DNA of 64,000 bases from Kalmusia sp. IMI 367209 (taxonomy: Eukaryota; Ascomycota; Dothideomycetes; Pleosporales; Didymosphaeriaceae), in contig JAPEUQ010000010.1 in the NCBI GenBank assembly GCA_027946365.1, positions 496,001 to 560,000 of the forward strand, read 5' to 3'. Below are positions 34,201-45,721 of this stretch, one piece after another (position 1 is the stretch's first letter; every line of letters begins with the position of its first letter). Under the pieces are notes generated by a model. That model worked only from the letters and a program-made list of their open reading frames with translations. It did not search any database and was not told where the DNA came from. A program made the position numbers and the translations under genes.

Positions 34201-37200
34201 TTCTCCGCAGCGAACATGTTCGTGTTGACCCGGTTGATTGGAGGCCTTGCTTTCACCCTAGCCGCCAGCCTTGTAGGCTTTGTTGTGATCTCAGCTGTTC
34301 AAGGACCTAGACAAGCGGCCATATTCTTCTTCTATCTGGTCGGATTAACATCCTATCTTTCTGTGCTGGCCGTACTTTCTACGTACCAGGTACCTGGGTC
34401 TTCTTTCCTCAACGGTCGTCGTGTTATCATCGCTGTCGTCCCGACACTCATTATATCTCCAATCATCACTATCTGGGTTGAGGGATACGACATCATCATT
34501 TATCCTTGTGTCCTTTATATTTTTGTCCTATTGCTAGTCCTGGGGACACGGCACGTTGCAACGCAATGGGTAACCTGGTATCACAATATCAAGACTCTTA
34601 ACGACGCCGACGTGAAGGACTGGTATGTACAGACAAGCCACAAGAGGCACCCTCCGGCAGGTGTCGGTCGTGTTTCACGTAAGCGCAGTTCACTTCTCAT
34701 TACTAAAAGGTACACTAACAACGTATCAGCGAACCGACTAAGCAAAGGTCCTCGAACGTCTATGGCTCCATCCTCTTCTTTGGCACCATCTTCCGAGATC
34801 ACTCCTGACGCAGCTGAGCTGTTCTATGGGTTAAGTGAGCCAGCCATCCTCGCGCTCTGTCGAACGGAATTGTACAACGCGGTCATGAAAGAGAAAGACA
34901 GGCACTTCTGGATTAGGCCTACGGACGATGTATTCGTCAGACAGCTTGCAGAATGCTGGGATTCTACTCTCTTTCTATTAGACTGGTATTGCCGGCTCAC
35001 GGATACGAAGCGGCCTATTCCATATAGTTCTACATGGAATCTCGAGACTCAGGTCGCTCTAGAGAGTATGCAACAGTCACAAAAAGGTATACGCTTACAC
35101 AATTCTTTCATCCATTGGCGCAACGCCGGTGATGAAGTGGGCTGTGGCATACTCTACTTTCTCACGGCGCTTATGGATCGCTGGCTTGACCTGGTCCACG
35201 GCGGTCATCTTGTAGGCTTATCTCCGCAGACGAACACGACTCTTCGCTTGTCCGTAGGGTTCGGTCTTGCGTACTATCTAATTGGCGCGGTCCTTCTCGA
35301 CTACAAAGCCCAACATCTCCACCAACTATCAGAGCAGATGGCACCAGTCTCGATCGAAAACATCCCACACATAAAGAAAGCCAAGTCCAATGATATGAAG
35401 TTTCGTCGCCATCTATACTGGAACACGCTCTGCCACTTCATTGGAGTCCATGTTTGGGCCCTGGCACTCAGTGTTGCACTAGTATGGATCTTCAATGGTT
35501 CTTCGTTGGGTACGATCATGTTCTTGGCTTATGTGGGAGCATACAGTGGATTACTTCTTTATCAGTACAACAAGATATTTTCAGGGCCACATGCCTTGAT
35601 GCCTCTGTTATCCGCCGTCGTTCTTGGGTTTGTCCTTGGTAATATCCTGAAAAAGGTGAATCGAGACTTCCAGTACAATAACGTCATCGCGCTCTCGGTA
35701 TCTACCTGGACTGCAGCCTTGCTCTCGTTCCACACAGCGAAATTGGGCTTACCCGAAGCCTTTGACGTGAGGATGTGGATTTCTGAAAAGATGCAGGGTT
35801 TCAAGCGTCATTCAAAGCATCCCAACGATTCGTCTGACTCTGTACATATTCGTGGACTCCCATCTGGTTACCGGATACATTGGTCAAGCGCAGAAAAATT
35901 CCATGCCTATAACGGGACTGGCATGGATGCAGAATGGAGTCAAAGCGAGCTTCAAGCCTTCACCGATAAGTTGCGAGCTGCGCCAAAGGAAGATCGCTTT
36001 AGAGTTCTGCCGTATGGACATCCCGGAGATCAGGTGACTGCCATCTTACTGTCATGCACTCATGAATCCCTTTCGCGGTTAGCGCTCCAAGCTTACCCCA
36101 CGATGCCATTTCTAGTCCAGAGGGTAGTCTTGGCATGGCAGAACGGCCTTATCAAAGTCTTCATTGTTCCCATGCAATCAGTGACGGACGACAAGACTGA
36201 CCTCCGCGCAATTTCGCACTATTCAGACGGACGTCTGGCAGTTTTCGTAGCGTCGGATGCTAAAGGAAGCTCATCTACTCAATTGAACATCAGCAGCAAC
36301 TCACGAGTCATCGCTGAAACATTACTACACGCCTGTTCGGAAACTATGTTTGGCCTACCTCATTATCAAGCTGACATTACTGAGTCAATTCTAGTCTGTC
36401 GCTCCGCAAGCGGTGAGCCCTATGCCGTCTCCGAGTGCAACAAGCGCTCAATGCCTTCGAAAACCACTGGTGCAGAAGCAACTGCATTCGAGGTTCTTTG
36501 TAGGAAAGAACTCTTGCGCAATCTCTGCCTTGGTTACGATCCTGATTCGCAATGGGATGTCCTTCCCCTCGATATAAGGAAGATGTTCTTACGGCGATGT
36601 CTTGGCGCTCGTGGGCCATATACCAACACGGAAATGTCCTGGATTCTGTCCAATGTTGCAGCTGAGGACGCTTGCACCATTCTTTCTCGGCTGGCGAGAT
36701 ATGACCTAGGAGCATACCTATCGGTGCACAAGTATAACTACTTCAGAAACCGTGGCGACCAAGCACTCAGTGAGAAAGAGTACAGACAAATCACTGCAGA
36801 TATTCAAGAGGCCCATCATCCTATTCTCAACCGCTCTACGACGATGATTTTCAGCGATTACACTCATAGACTCAAGGCGCCCTTCGCCTACACATATCAT
36901 GCGGTCGGCACGTGGATCAAATTCTTTGTGCTCGCATGCATGGCTGACCCAGAGTACCAACGAGAGCTAAATTGCGCATTGACCAGGACACCACGTTTCA
37001 TAGCCAAGCCCGCTACGTTTCTACTCACAGGACTTTGGGTCTATAGTCGCGCTGCTATGTCGAAAGGCCTACCGTTTTTCCTCTACCACAACCGTAAAGA
37101 TATTGCCAATCTGGCAAGCACAGTCAAAGGAAGTCTAGTCACTCAGAAGAAGGATCGGCTCATTATTCGTAGCTACGGCGAGACTGAGACCGCGTTTGTT

Positions 37201-40200
37201 CACCCTCTAGAAAAACGTGGCTTCAAGCTTGTATTCTATCAAGGCGTATTAAAACAGGAGCCAACTTGGGGTCACACACGCATCTCAGAGTATGGCAGAG
37301 ACATGCTAATTGCGACTCGCAAAGAGTATAAGAACGGAAATGTCACCAACGAATTCGTTTACGACTACCCAACAAAATCAATGTCTCGTTTTGGCAAGAT
37401 ATCAAAGTATCACCACACTAGGCTTCCATCAGGAAGACAATGTATCAAGGGAGACGATGAGGGTGCGAAAGTTCAGTACAATCCAAAGGGTCACATCGAG
37501 TCTGGCAGCTATATGCAACATGGTAATCTGGTTCGCTTCAAGTACCACTACCGCAAAAACGCGAAGTATGACGATGAGCTTCTCAGAGCCGAATTCGTCC
37601 TTCCCCATATGTCAGTCAACGTGAGTTGGTGCGCTCCTCCAGTGCGTCATGCCGAGAAGATGGAACGATGGATACCAACACCTCGTGTTCACGAAGCAAC
37701 ATTCGTACAGGGTGCCGACGTGTACGAATGCTCATGGCTGTATGACCACAAATTCCATCCGGTCATATCAACAAAACTAAATGGTGAAACGGTTGACACA
37801 CCAGATATGATACGTCACGACTGGCTAGGTGTGTTGAAGAAGCCTTCGCGATGCAACTTCATGGACGAGAATCCGCTTTTAGACTTCAAGGCACCAACAT
37901 CGAGCTTTATGAGCCGCTTCTTCCGGACTAACATCAAGCGTCAGCAAATTTCGACTTCTCGAGCGCGATCTCAGCTATGGAAAGCTTGGAAGAAACGACT
38001 TGACTTGGATGGTGTGGTTGTTCGCTTTGTCGACGAAGAGCTCATCCGTAAGGAGGCGCTGCTACGACCATACTGGCGCCGACGCGACCGCGGAAGTCTC
38101 ATGAGGGCTGAGGACTATCTAGCTCTACATGCCGACGCGATCATGGCAAGCGCAGACCTTACCAGTGATATTAGTGCTTGGACGCCACTTGCGATCAGGA
38201 TGAGCGATCTTTTCAGTTTTGGACAAGGAGGTGACGCTGTCATCTTCACGCGAACGAAGGCGCTCCAAAGAGACACTGAAAACAGCCTTCACGTCATCGC
38301 CGTTGACACTGGTACGTGGCCGAACGAAGGCGGTGGTGTTTCCGCTTGTCGTCGTGACTTGATCAACAATCTTCGCACTATCAAATGGCACATGGTCGTA
38401 GAATCTGCCAATGACTTTGGTCTACCCAAGCACCAAACGGAAGAAAACGTCGAGTCATTGAAGATCATCCCGCTTTGGGGTCTTGATTTTCTCCATCCGT
38501 CTCATGGTATGTTTACGAACAAACTGGATAGTGAGGTCGATCACCTGGTGAAAGATGCCACGATAAATGACATTAAGGTCAATTTCATACCAACCCTGAC
38601 CGCACTTGTTCGAGGAGCCCGCTCGATCAGCATGACTGAAGCGGACGTCAAGCAAGCTACTCGAGCGCTCGTCAATCTCAATACGTACTTTCAAGACTCT
38701 CGCCATTGGAAAGAAGTTTGGACAAGCGATATTGTCAAGGACACTTGGAGAAAGCTTTGGTTGGCAGACGATATGCCCAACGCGCAACCACCCTCGGAGT
38801 GGTTTCGCACCGAGTTGCCGACGCTTGGACATCTCGATACTGCCTTAGAGCTATGGTTCAGATGTAAGCGCACCTCTCGTCACTGCTCGAGTTTGTTGTG
38901 ACTGACTATTATAGATCTTTTTATCTTCTCCATTCCTATACCCGAGAAGATTCCGAATGTCTTTCAAGCGTCGCATCATAGTGTCTCAGCCTCCTATGGA
39001 ATCGTTTGCAAGCTGAAGCGTAATTGTACGCTTCAAATTTGGGATCATGCTATCTCCTGGCGTGAGACGAACCTCTATCTCTCATCGGCTATGTGCACCT
39101 TACCGCCTTTCATTCGAAATTCTCTGCTTGGGTTGATGAAGTTAACTTCATGTCTCATTCTGCATCACGCTGACCAGATTCTACCGTGTGCAGGTAATTT
39201 GCATTCCTCCCATACCGAAAAGCAATGCGCTGACAGTTCATAGACTTTTTCAATCCCGGATGGGAAGTCGAGATCGGCTCTTCTAAAGGTCAACTCACCC
39301 ATCGAAATGTGTTCCGCCGGAAGGTCGATCCGATCGTGAATGGCATTCCAGACATGCAGAAGTTTGCACCAGTCACAGAAGTCAAGACAAAGTCACCCAC
39401 CGTCACCATGCTTTCCCATGTGTGGTTCGCAAAAGACATCAAAACTGCGCTTCTCGCAGCAGATATCATATCAAACGAGTGGGGATTCAAGGACTACAAG
39501 TTAGACATTTACGGTGCGCTCAACAAAGCCCCAGTCTACTCTTCCGAGTGTCAAGAGATTCTCGCTTGCAAAGGCCTCGGTCAAAGCGTCACTCTCCGGG
39601 GCACTGCTGATCCAGCAATGGTTCTCGCTAACACTTGGCTTTTCCTGAACTCGTCCGTCTCCGAAGGTTTACCCCTCGCCCTTGGAGAAGCTGCCCTGAC
39701 CGGCGCACCTGTTGTCTGTACAGACGTCGGCGCTTCACTACGTGTCCTTACTGATCCCGACGATGGTAAACGCTACAGCGAAGTCGTCGCGCCTAACGAC
39801 GCCTACGGGCTTGCACGAGCGCAGATTAATCTCCTCGCTATGCTCGACGAATGGGCACAATACGCAGAAGACCCGCCAGATAAACCCGCTCCCATTCTGC
39901 CCCACAAGCCCACGCCCAAAGATGTCGAGATCATTACGCATCGCATGTACGAGAAAACCGACCAACGCCGCAAACTTGGCATGATGGCGCGCACAATCGT
40001 TCAGAAGTCGTTCGGCGGCGAGCGCTACCTTCGCGAACACGAGCAGATGCTCTGGGTAGGCAAAGCCTGCTACGAAATGCTCGGTCTCGATAAACGCGTC
40101 CCGCCGCCAAAGCACCCAGGCCGTATGCTCTCGCTCCGGCGCAAGTCTGTGCAGCGACAATCCACGGATACAGCGTCGAGCAACGTCATCGATCCCCAGC

Positions 40201-40715
40201 TGGAGAAGATGCAGCATCCGCGCCCGCCGCTCGCGAGGCAGTTCTCAGCTGCTACGTCTTTCTCCTCCATATATATGGATGAGCCAACTGGTCCGTCAAA
40301 TGCAATTTACCACGACACGTGGGCACCCACTACACCTGATTCCTCCATGTTCTACCCGAAATCAGACACTTCTACCAAGGACGATAACTACTTTTCACGC
40401 GTCCCTCGACCGCCGCGTATCTACGTGCGAACACAAGCCTCGGGCTCTTCCATGGCAAGCTCCGCCATTGCGACTGGGAAGCGGCCCGTGCAGTATGGCT
40501 ACGGCTACGGCCATGCAGGTGGGTTTAAGCATGTCCCTGCTCCAGTGCCGCGGATGGACCCGAGACGCAGTGCGCTTATGAGGCAGAGTATGGTGAGCGG
40601 GAGTGCGAAGAGCAGTGTGAGGACGAGAAGTCATCTAAATGAGGTTGAGGTTGCGGAGTATCCTCCTGAAGGGTATGGGAATGTGGTAGATGTGCATGGT
40701 GGGAGCAGGATATAA
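31229..40715 (+). CDS. gtb3: Giant membrane glycosyltransferase of the GAG cluster (Gtb3-like)
   Basis: Six exons (31229-31384, 31438-32346, 32394-33984, 34058-38863, 38915-39193, 39244-40715) give 3070 aa, all junctions in phase. A membrane helix lies at residues 22-43. It is followed by a domain of about 300 residues that starts like a TIM barrel (FGVYLGLL, WDMVVLDPGQ, HIITRLDLVQV). Two groups of membrane helices follow, at about 900-1075 and 1340-1455. The C-terminal third is a GT4-type GT-B enzyme: NEGGGVSACRRDLINNLR at about residue 2307, LWGLDFLHP, then LDIYGALNK and SEGLPLALGEA at about 2720 with the E-x7-E pair. The last 250 residues are Ser/Pro/Arg-rich and probably disordered. In A. 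fumigatus Gtb3 is the predicted GAG synthase and exporter. Sequence shows synthase plus transmembrane parts; the function of the N-terminal barrel is inference. Confidence 0.9.
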
Positions 40716-41507
40716 AGGGATTGCGCGAAGTGAGAAAGTGAGGAGCTATTTGATTTCTTATTTGTTCTGCATTTGGGAGGGGTATTTTGATTTTGCATTG
40801 CGTAGATACACTCGCTTGTTTGCATGGTGTGTGTGCTGCATGATCTAGGAAATTTTGGAGTTCTGTGCATGGCAAATTCTTACTTAAAAGTATGGAAGAA
40901 TTGATTTCAAGTTCGTCTTGATACATTTGTCGTCCGTTATAGATACCGTTTTAAAGACAGCCTCATAAGGCCCAAATCCACGCGGTGACACTTATCTAGC
41001 TTGGTTCATGGCGGAGGCTCTGAGGGCGCGATGTCGCAAAATCGTCCGCTTAGGTGCACCTCGCATTAAAGAAGACATTGGCACAACTGTACATGGCTCG
41101 AATCCTTAACGTAAGGTATTAAAGACTTGGTTTGTGTTGTCTATATTCGAAAGTCATGTTGAGGAGTCACAGAGTAAGGAGCGCAAGGATGCAGGTCGCT
41201 TCTCAATCTCCCTGACCACTAAGGACATCAAGAGCGCGTTGATTTTGTAATATAGAAAGCTGAGAATTTTTGCTAACCCGGCTATTTCTTTTACTCGTAT
41301 GACTAATGCGCCGGGTTGTATATGCTCTGAAGTAGGAAGTTGTGGGCCTTTTCCCGAATATTACTTACCTTCCCCAAACCGAGAGCGCAAACACATTTGC
41401 AAAACCAAGTGCCGTCGATGCTTAGATCTATACACAGTCGATTATAATTCATTCATAGATACAGAAACATCGATGATGGAATTCATAGAGCGCAAAAAAA
41501 TCTATTA
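40716..41507. other. Intergenic, convergent 3' ends
   Basis: About 0.8 kb between the gtb3 stop and the end of the Hsp70-like gene. It is AT-richer than the flanking genes. No supported coding frame. Confidence 0.4.
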
Positions 41508-43548
41508 TCAGAAATCTTCCTTGTACTTTGCTTCTGTGTAAGCCACTGGCTTTCCCCGGTAAAAGACCACGAAACAGAGATTTGCGCTTTCCAGCGCAAC
41601 AAGCAAATCGAACCTGGCGTGCCTCCACTTCTCTCCCGAGTTCGGGTCTTTAAAGCTCGACTCGTGCCACAATTTACTACAATCAATTCCATAATTGACC
41701 GTACATAGCTCCTTCACACCTATTCCGGCGTTAGTGGCTTTTCAGATCGCTGTATTAATGCTAGAACGTACTGATTTCTCTTCGCGAAGGCGGTTCATCA
41801 TCAGCAGAATAGTACAGGGTTTTTGAGAACTCCCGGGTTCCCCTACTCAACATTCCTACCTGCACGGCGTTCATGAGTTGTTTTTGGAGGATGCGGCCAT
41901 CTTCCATTCGATCGCCTTTTTGGATTAACCATCCCATTTGGTTCTTGGCCATCCAGTCTCCAGTGACTCCAAGAATGCGGTCTTTGGCAAGATGCCCCTT
42001 GGATTCATCGAAGTGTACAGAGTAGCAGAGCCCGTAGCTAAATCGTGCCAGCCTTGCCTTTACCGTTTTCTTTGTGTATGTGCTATTGGGGGAGTTTTCG
42101 AGGCCCCACATGGTTGCCCCACGGCAGATAGAGGACCACGCTCCGTTGTTCTGTAGAACTTGGATGTGGGATCCTTTGTAGGACTCGTTCAATCTTTTAT
42201 GCATGTACCGGTTTGTACCGAAACCTCCTACTAAAAGAATAGCCTAGTCTCGTTAGTGGCCCTACATCGGAATTTTCAGCGGTAGCTTGCTCACTTTAAC
42301 GCGGTTGCCTCGTTCCTGCGCTTCGTCAATCTGCTTCTCTACGAGCCGCATGATCTGTCCAATGACATGATCAAATACTGTCTGTAGTACTGATCTATTT
42401 CACTGTTAGTATGAAACAATCACCGATACAGTTTTGGCATATACGGTTTAAGAGTAATCGTATCATCATCGATTCCTTCATTGGGATTGTCTTCGACACC
42501 CCGGAGATCAACCGAGTACGGCTTATCTATGCAACACAAATCCGAATTAGTATGGGCAATTCAGCTTTACGAGGTTCTCATACCATCTCCAGAGTAAGTT
42601 CTCTTAACAGCCAATTCAAATTCTTGTATCATCTTCTTCTTATCTCGTTCCTTGATAGAATTGTATTGATCTTCGCCGACAATGGTCTTGATGTATCGTT
42701 CGAACGCCTGGTCGAGATAAACCGAGCCACATAGCCCGCCTGGTGTAGTTTTAGTATCAAAAACCCCAGCCATCATTTTGGATTACGTGAATACTGACCG
42801 TCGCCAACTGCACACTCCTCTATTTGGAATGGATCCATATCGCAGATCTTGTAGCTTATTAGATCTACGGTTCCACCTCCTGCATCGCATACTACAAAAC
42901 AATCGCCGACCTGCAGTGATTCGTCTTCCTGCTTTCTCTCTTTCAAAACCGCGAGAGCAGCGGCTTCGGGCTTCCGTGACCATGGAAAGATTCTCTGGCA
43001 AGCCCGCCAGGCGGGCAATTTTGAGAGTCTTGTCTTTCGCAACTTGAGACCAGATTGCTGGTACTGTGAGAACACATCTGAGCGTGTATATAGATGACCA
43101 GCTATCACCCCGGACTCGTTGAATATCGTTCTTCGTGTAATCCCATATCAGACGAAGATAGTCAGCTGCAACTTCTTCAGCAGTTTTGTTCAGTGTGCCC
43201 AATAGCCTCGTCGAGGTTAGAACGGCCTCGGCATTTCTGCCGATCTTGTTCTTTGGATCAAGGAGTAGCTTGATCCATCGAAAGCTCTCTTCCTTGAAGT
43301 CAACAGCATATCCCCAATTGTGAGGACTACCATCTTTGTAAGAGATCTTTGTTGGAACTTTGTCCGAGTTTGCTACAGTGGAGGTAGGATTTGGCCAGTC
43401 GTTGATAAGTCGAATAGTCTTAGTGCCGCCGTTCACCGCCCATGACACCCCAGAATAGCTGACATACGAGTGAGATTAGTCTGCTAAAACTACTGGAGGA
43501 TACCTACGTCGTTCCGAAGTCGATTCCAACTACAATCTCTGAAGCCAT
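41508..43548 (-). CDS. Hsp70-like actin-fold ATPase, with a one-base frame break
   Basis: Seven exons (43548-43508, 43458-42799, 42739-42584, 42526-42445, 42394-42295, 42243-41772, 41719-41508) cover about 573 codons. The actin-fold signatures are clear: EIVVGIDFGTTYSG joined by splicing, a VLTVPAIW strand, CDAGGGTVDLISY (phosphate 2) and AILLVGGFGTN (adenosine). There is no Hsp70 substrate-binding domain with an EEVD end, so this is one of the divergent fungal Hsp70-like ATPases of unknown role. Exon 2 reads correctly through MVTE and then needs removal of one base near 42971 to continue as PEAAALAVL and on to the phosphate-2 motif. With that base kept, exon lengths sum to one more than a multiple of three. 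This is either a sequencing error or a disabled gene. Confidence 0.82.
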
Positions 43549-44045
43549 CCTAGATGGCTCAAATTGTTTGGCCTACAGAAAAATAATGATGTTCATATCA
43601 TAGAGAGACCAGGCCGAAGGGAGGGAGATAGCAGGCACGGCTCGAACGGTTGGGGATGGCAGAACCCCCCAAGCTAGCCCCCATGTTCAAGTACAGACCC
43701 TGTTTCAAGCGCTTACATGTTACAGTTGCCTTATTTTCTCCAAATTCGGCGCCTCGAATGCTTGGCAATATGTGCCGCTTCATGGCTTGCATTTCAGCTC
43801 CTTGAGATGGTGTGCTGCCGCACCAGCCAAAATTAGCTTCGCGGGAACCTGTTCCCAATGGGTCGTTCGCGGCAATCTAGAACCTGACAGGTTGTACTAG
43901 TTGGAAACAGAATTAAGAGAGGGGCACATAAAAGAACAGATTCATGATCCTTCCCACCTAATGCCAAACTGAATTCTTTGAGAAAATACGAAAACAACCA
44001 ACCGCATCGCATGCACAGACACTTGAAACTAGAGCCGTGAGAGAT
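43549..44045. other. Divergent promoter of the Hsp70-like and G-domain genes
   Basis: The 497 bases separate two outward-facing starts and contain no supported frame. The pairing may allow joint expression. Confidence 0.4.
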
Positions 44046-45104
44046 ATGGAGATGTCTCAAACCACCAATCAAGATACCCCCAGTATGGTGGTGGTCATGG
44101 GAGTTACTGGGGCTGGCAAGAGCCATTTCATCAACCACTTAGCAGGAAAGAAGATAGTTGAAGAGGGAGCTTCTTTAGATCCTTGTATGTAAAATGGCAC
44201 TTTCAATCAAAAATTTCTGCTTACTTGTAAACCAGGTACACAAAGTTGTCAGCTTGTTCCTGTCTCGATTGGTCAAAGCAAACTACTTCTGATCGATACG
44301 CCCGGTTTTGATGATTCTGAAAGAACAGATAGTGAGATCTTGATGGAAATTGCGAGAATACTCTCAGCTCAATACCAACTTGGAGTTCAGCTGAAAGGGG
44401 TCGTCTATATCCACCGAATCACTGATATCCGATACGCGCGTTCATCAGTCAAAACTTTCGAAATTTTCAGGAAAATAGTTGGCGACCAAGCGCTTCGCAA
44501 CGTTCTACTTGTAACATCTCGATGGAACGAAGTGGATCCCGGTGTGGGTGCAGAGCGCGAACGACAGCTGAAAGACAAGTTTTGGGCATACATGCTCGGG
44601 AAGGGTTCCAACATCAGCAGATTTCATGGAGATCGACCATCCGCAGTGGGTTTAGTCAGTCAACTCATCTGCAAGGAGACTGTCGTGCTCGAGCTGCAGC
44701 GGGAACTGGTTGATGATGGAAAACAATTGGACGAGACGACGGCTGGTGCATATCTGAGCGACAATCTGGACAACCTTCGAAGACAGTACAGGGACGAGCT
44801 TGCTGCCCTAGAACGACTCAAACAAGACTTATTGGATAATGACCGCGCCATGAGGCGCCAGATACAACGCGACTGGGAAGAAGAGGAGGCTAGAATCAGG
44901 CAGGTGGATAAGGATCAGGTTAGTCTTCAGCGTCCCGTAGGCATCGAAGTCCGCCATGAGATTCAAAAGAAACGATCTATGCTTTCGAAGGCGCTTCCCC
45001 TTATCCCAGCCGTGGTCAGCATCCTAGCCATGTTCGTGGGTATTCCACCTGGCATCACTAATATTTTCACCACATGGTTCGCCGATCTAGGCTCCGATTT
45101 CTAA
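44046..45104 (+). CDS. G-domain (AIG1/MMR-HSR1-type) GTPase-like protein
   Basis: Two exons (44046-44184 and 44236-45104) give 335 aa. G1 is GVTGAGKSHFINHLAG at about residues 18-33, G3 is LLIDTPGFDD, and LLVTSRWNEVD is in the place of the base-recognition motif, without a clear NKxD. A coiled-coil stretch (LRRQYRDELAALERLKQDLL and RQIQRDWEEEEARIRQ) follows. Near the C-terminus is a hydrophobic segment (LPLIPAVVSILAMFVGIPPGI) that could insert in a membrane. Many fungal genomes have expanded sets of such P-loop proteins; roles are mostly unknown and some are linked to non-self responses. It is divergent from the Hsp70-like ATPase. Family is clear, function is not. Confidence 0.82.
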
Positions 45105-45721
45105 TCGTCTCTCTAGACTTCATGACTATTGGATCGTTTGATATTAGATACTTTCTGAATAAAATGACAGGCTATCAAGACGTGATTACAATGTGTCAAA
45201 ATTGCGAGCAGCGCGTCAGGCTGAACATTCAGCTACACCGACCACCTTCGGCTGGAACGTAAGATCAACAAGGCTGGAACAATTAGTGAAGAATAGGCTT
45301 TACAGTCCATACAGTCCATTAATTTCTCGTCACACAATACCTTTTCGAGCAGCAAGGCTGACCCAAGTTTAGGGTGACGCCGATGATAGCCTTGTGGGGC
45401 CAACAGTCTAAGACGATTACGACCTGCCACATACACTTATGCGCACGATTTTGCCTTATCTTAACGCCACGGGTAATCTGAAAAAGACATTAACGCAAAA
45501 AGAAGCATACAGCATGATTGATACTGAAGTCGATTGGGCATAGCGGAGCGAGCCGAGGGTGCTTGGGCAATGCTGTTGGCCAGCCTTGCATGAGGGCAAC
45601 CCGCTATGCATTAAGGCAACAACCCGTCCGGCGCCTCGAATCCTGATCTCAACTCGAACTGATCTAATCCCTTGTAGAGCACTTTATCTACTCTCTGTAT
45701 CGTTCTCATACCATGTAGACA
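45105..45721. other. Intergenic, no gene seen
   Basis: About 0.6 kb between two plus-strand genes. No domain-bearing frame. Probably the terminator of one gene and the promoter of the next. Confidence 0.4.
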
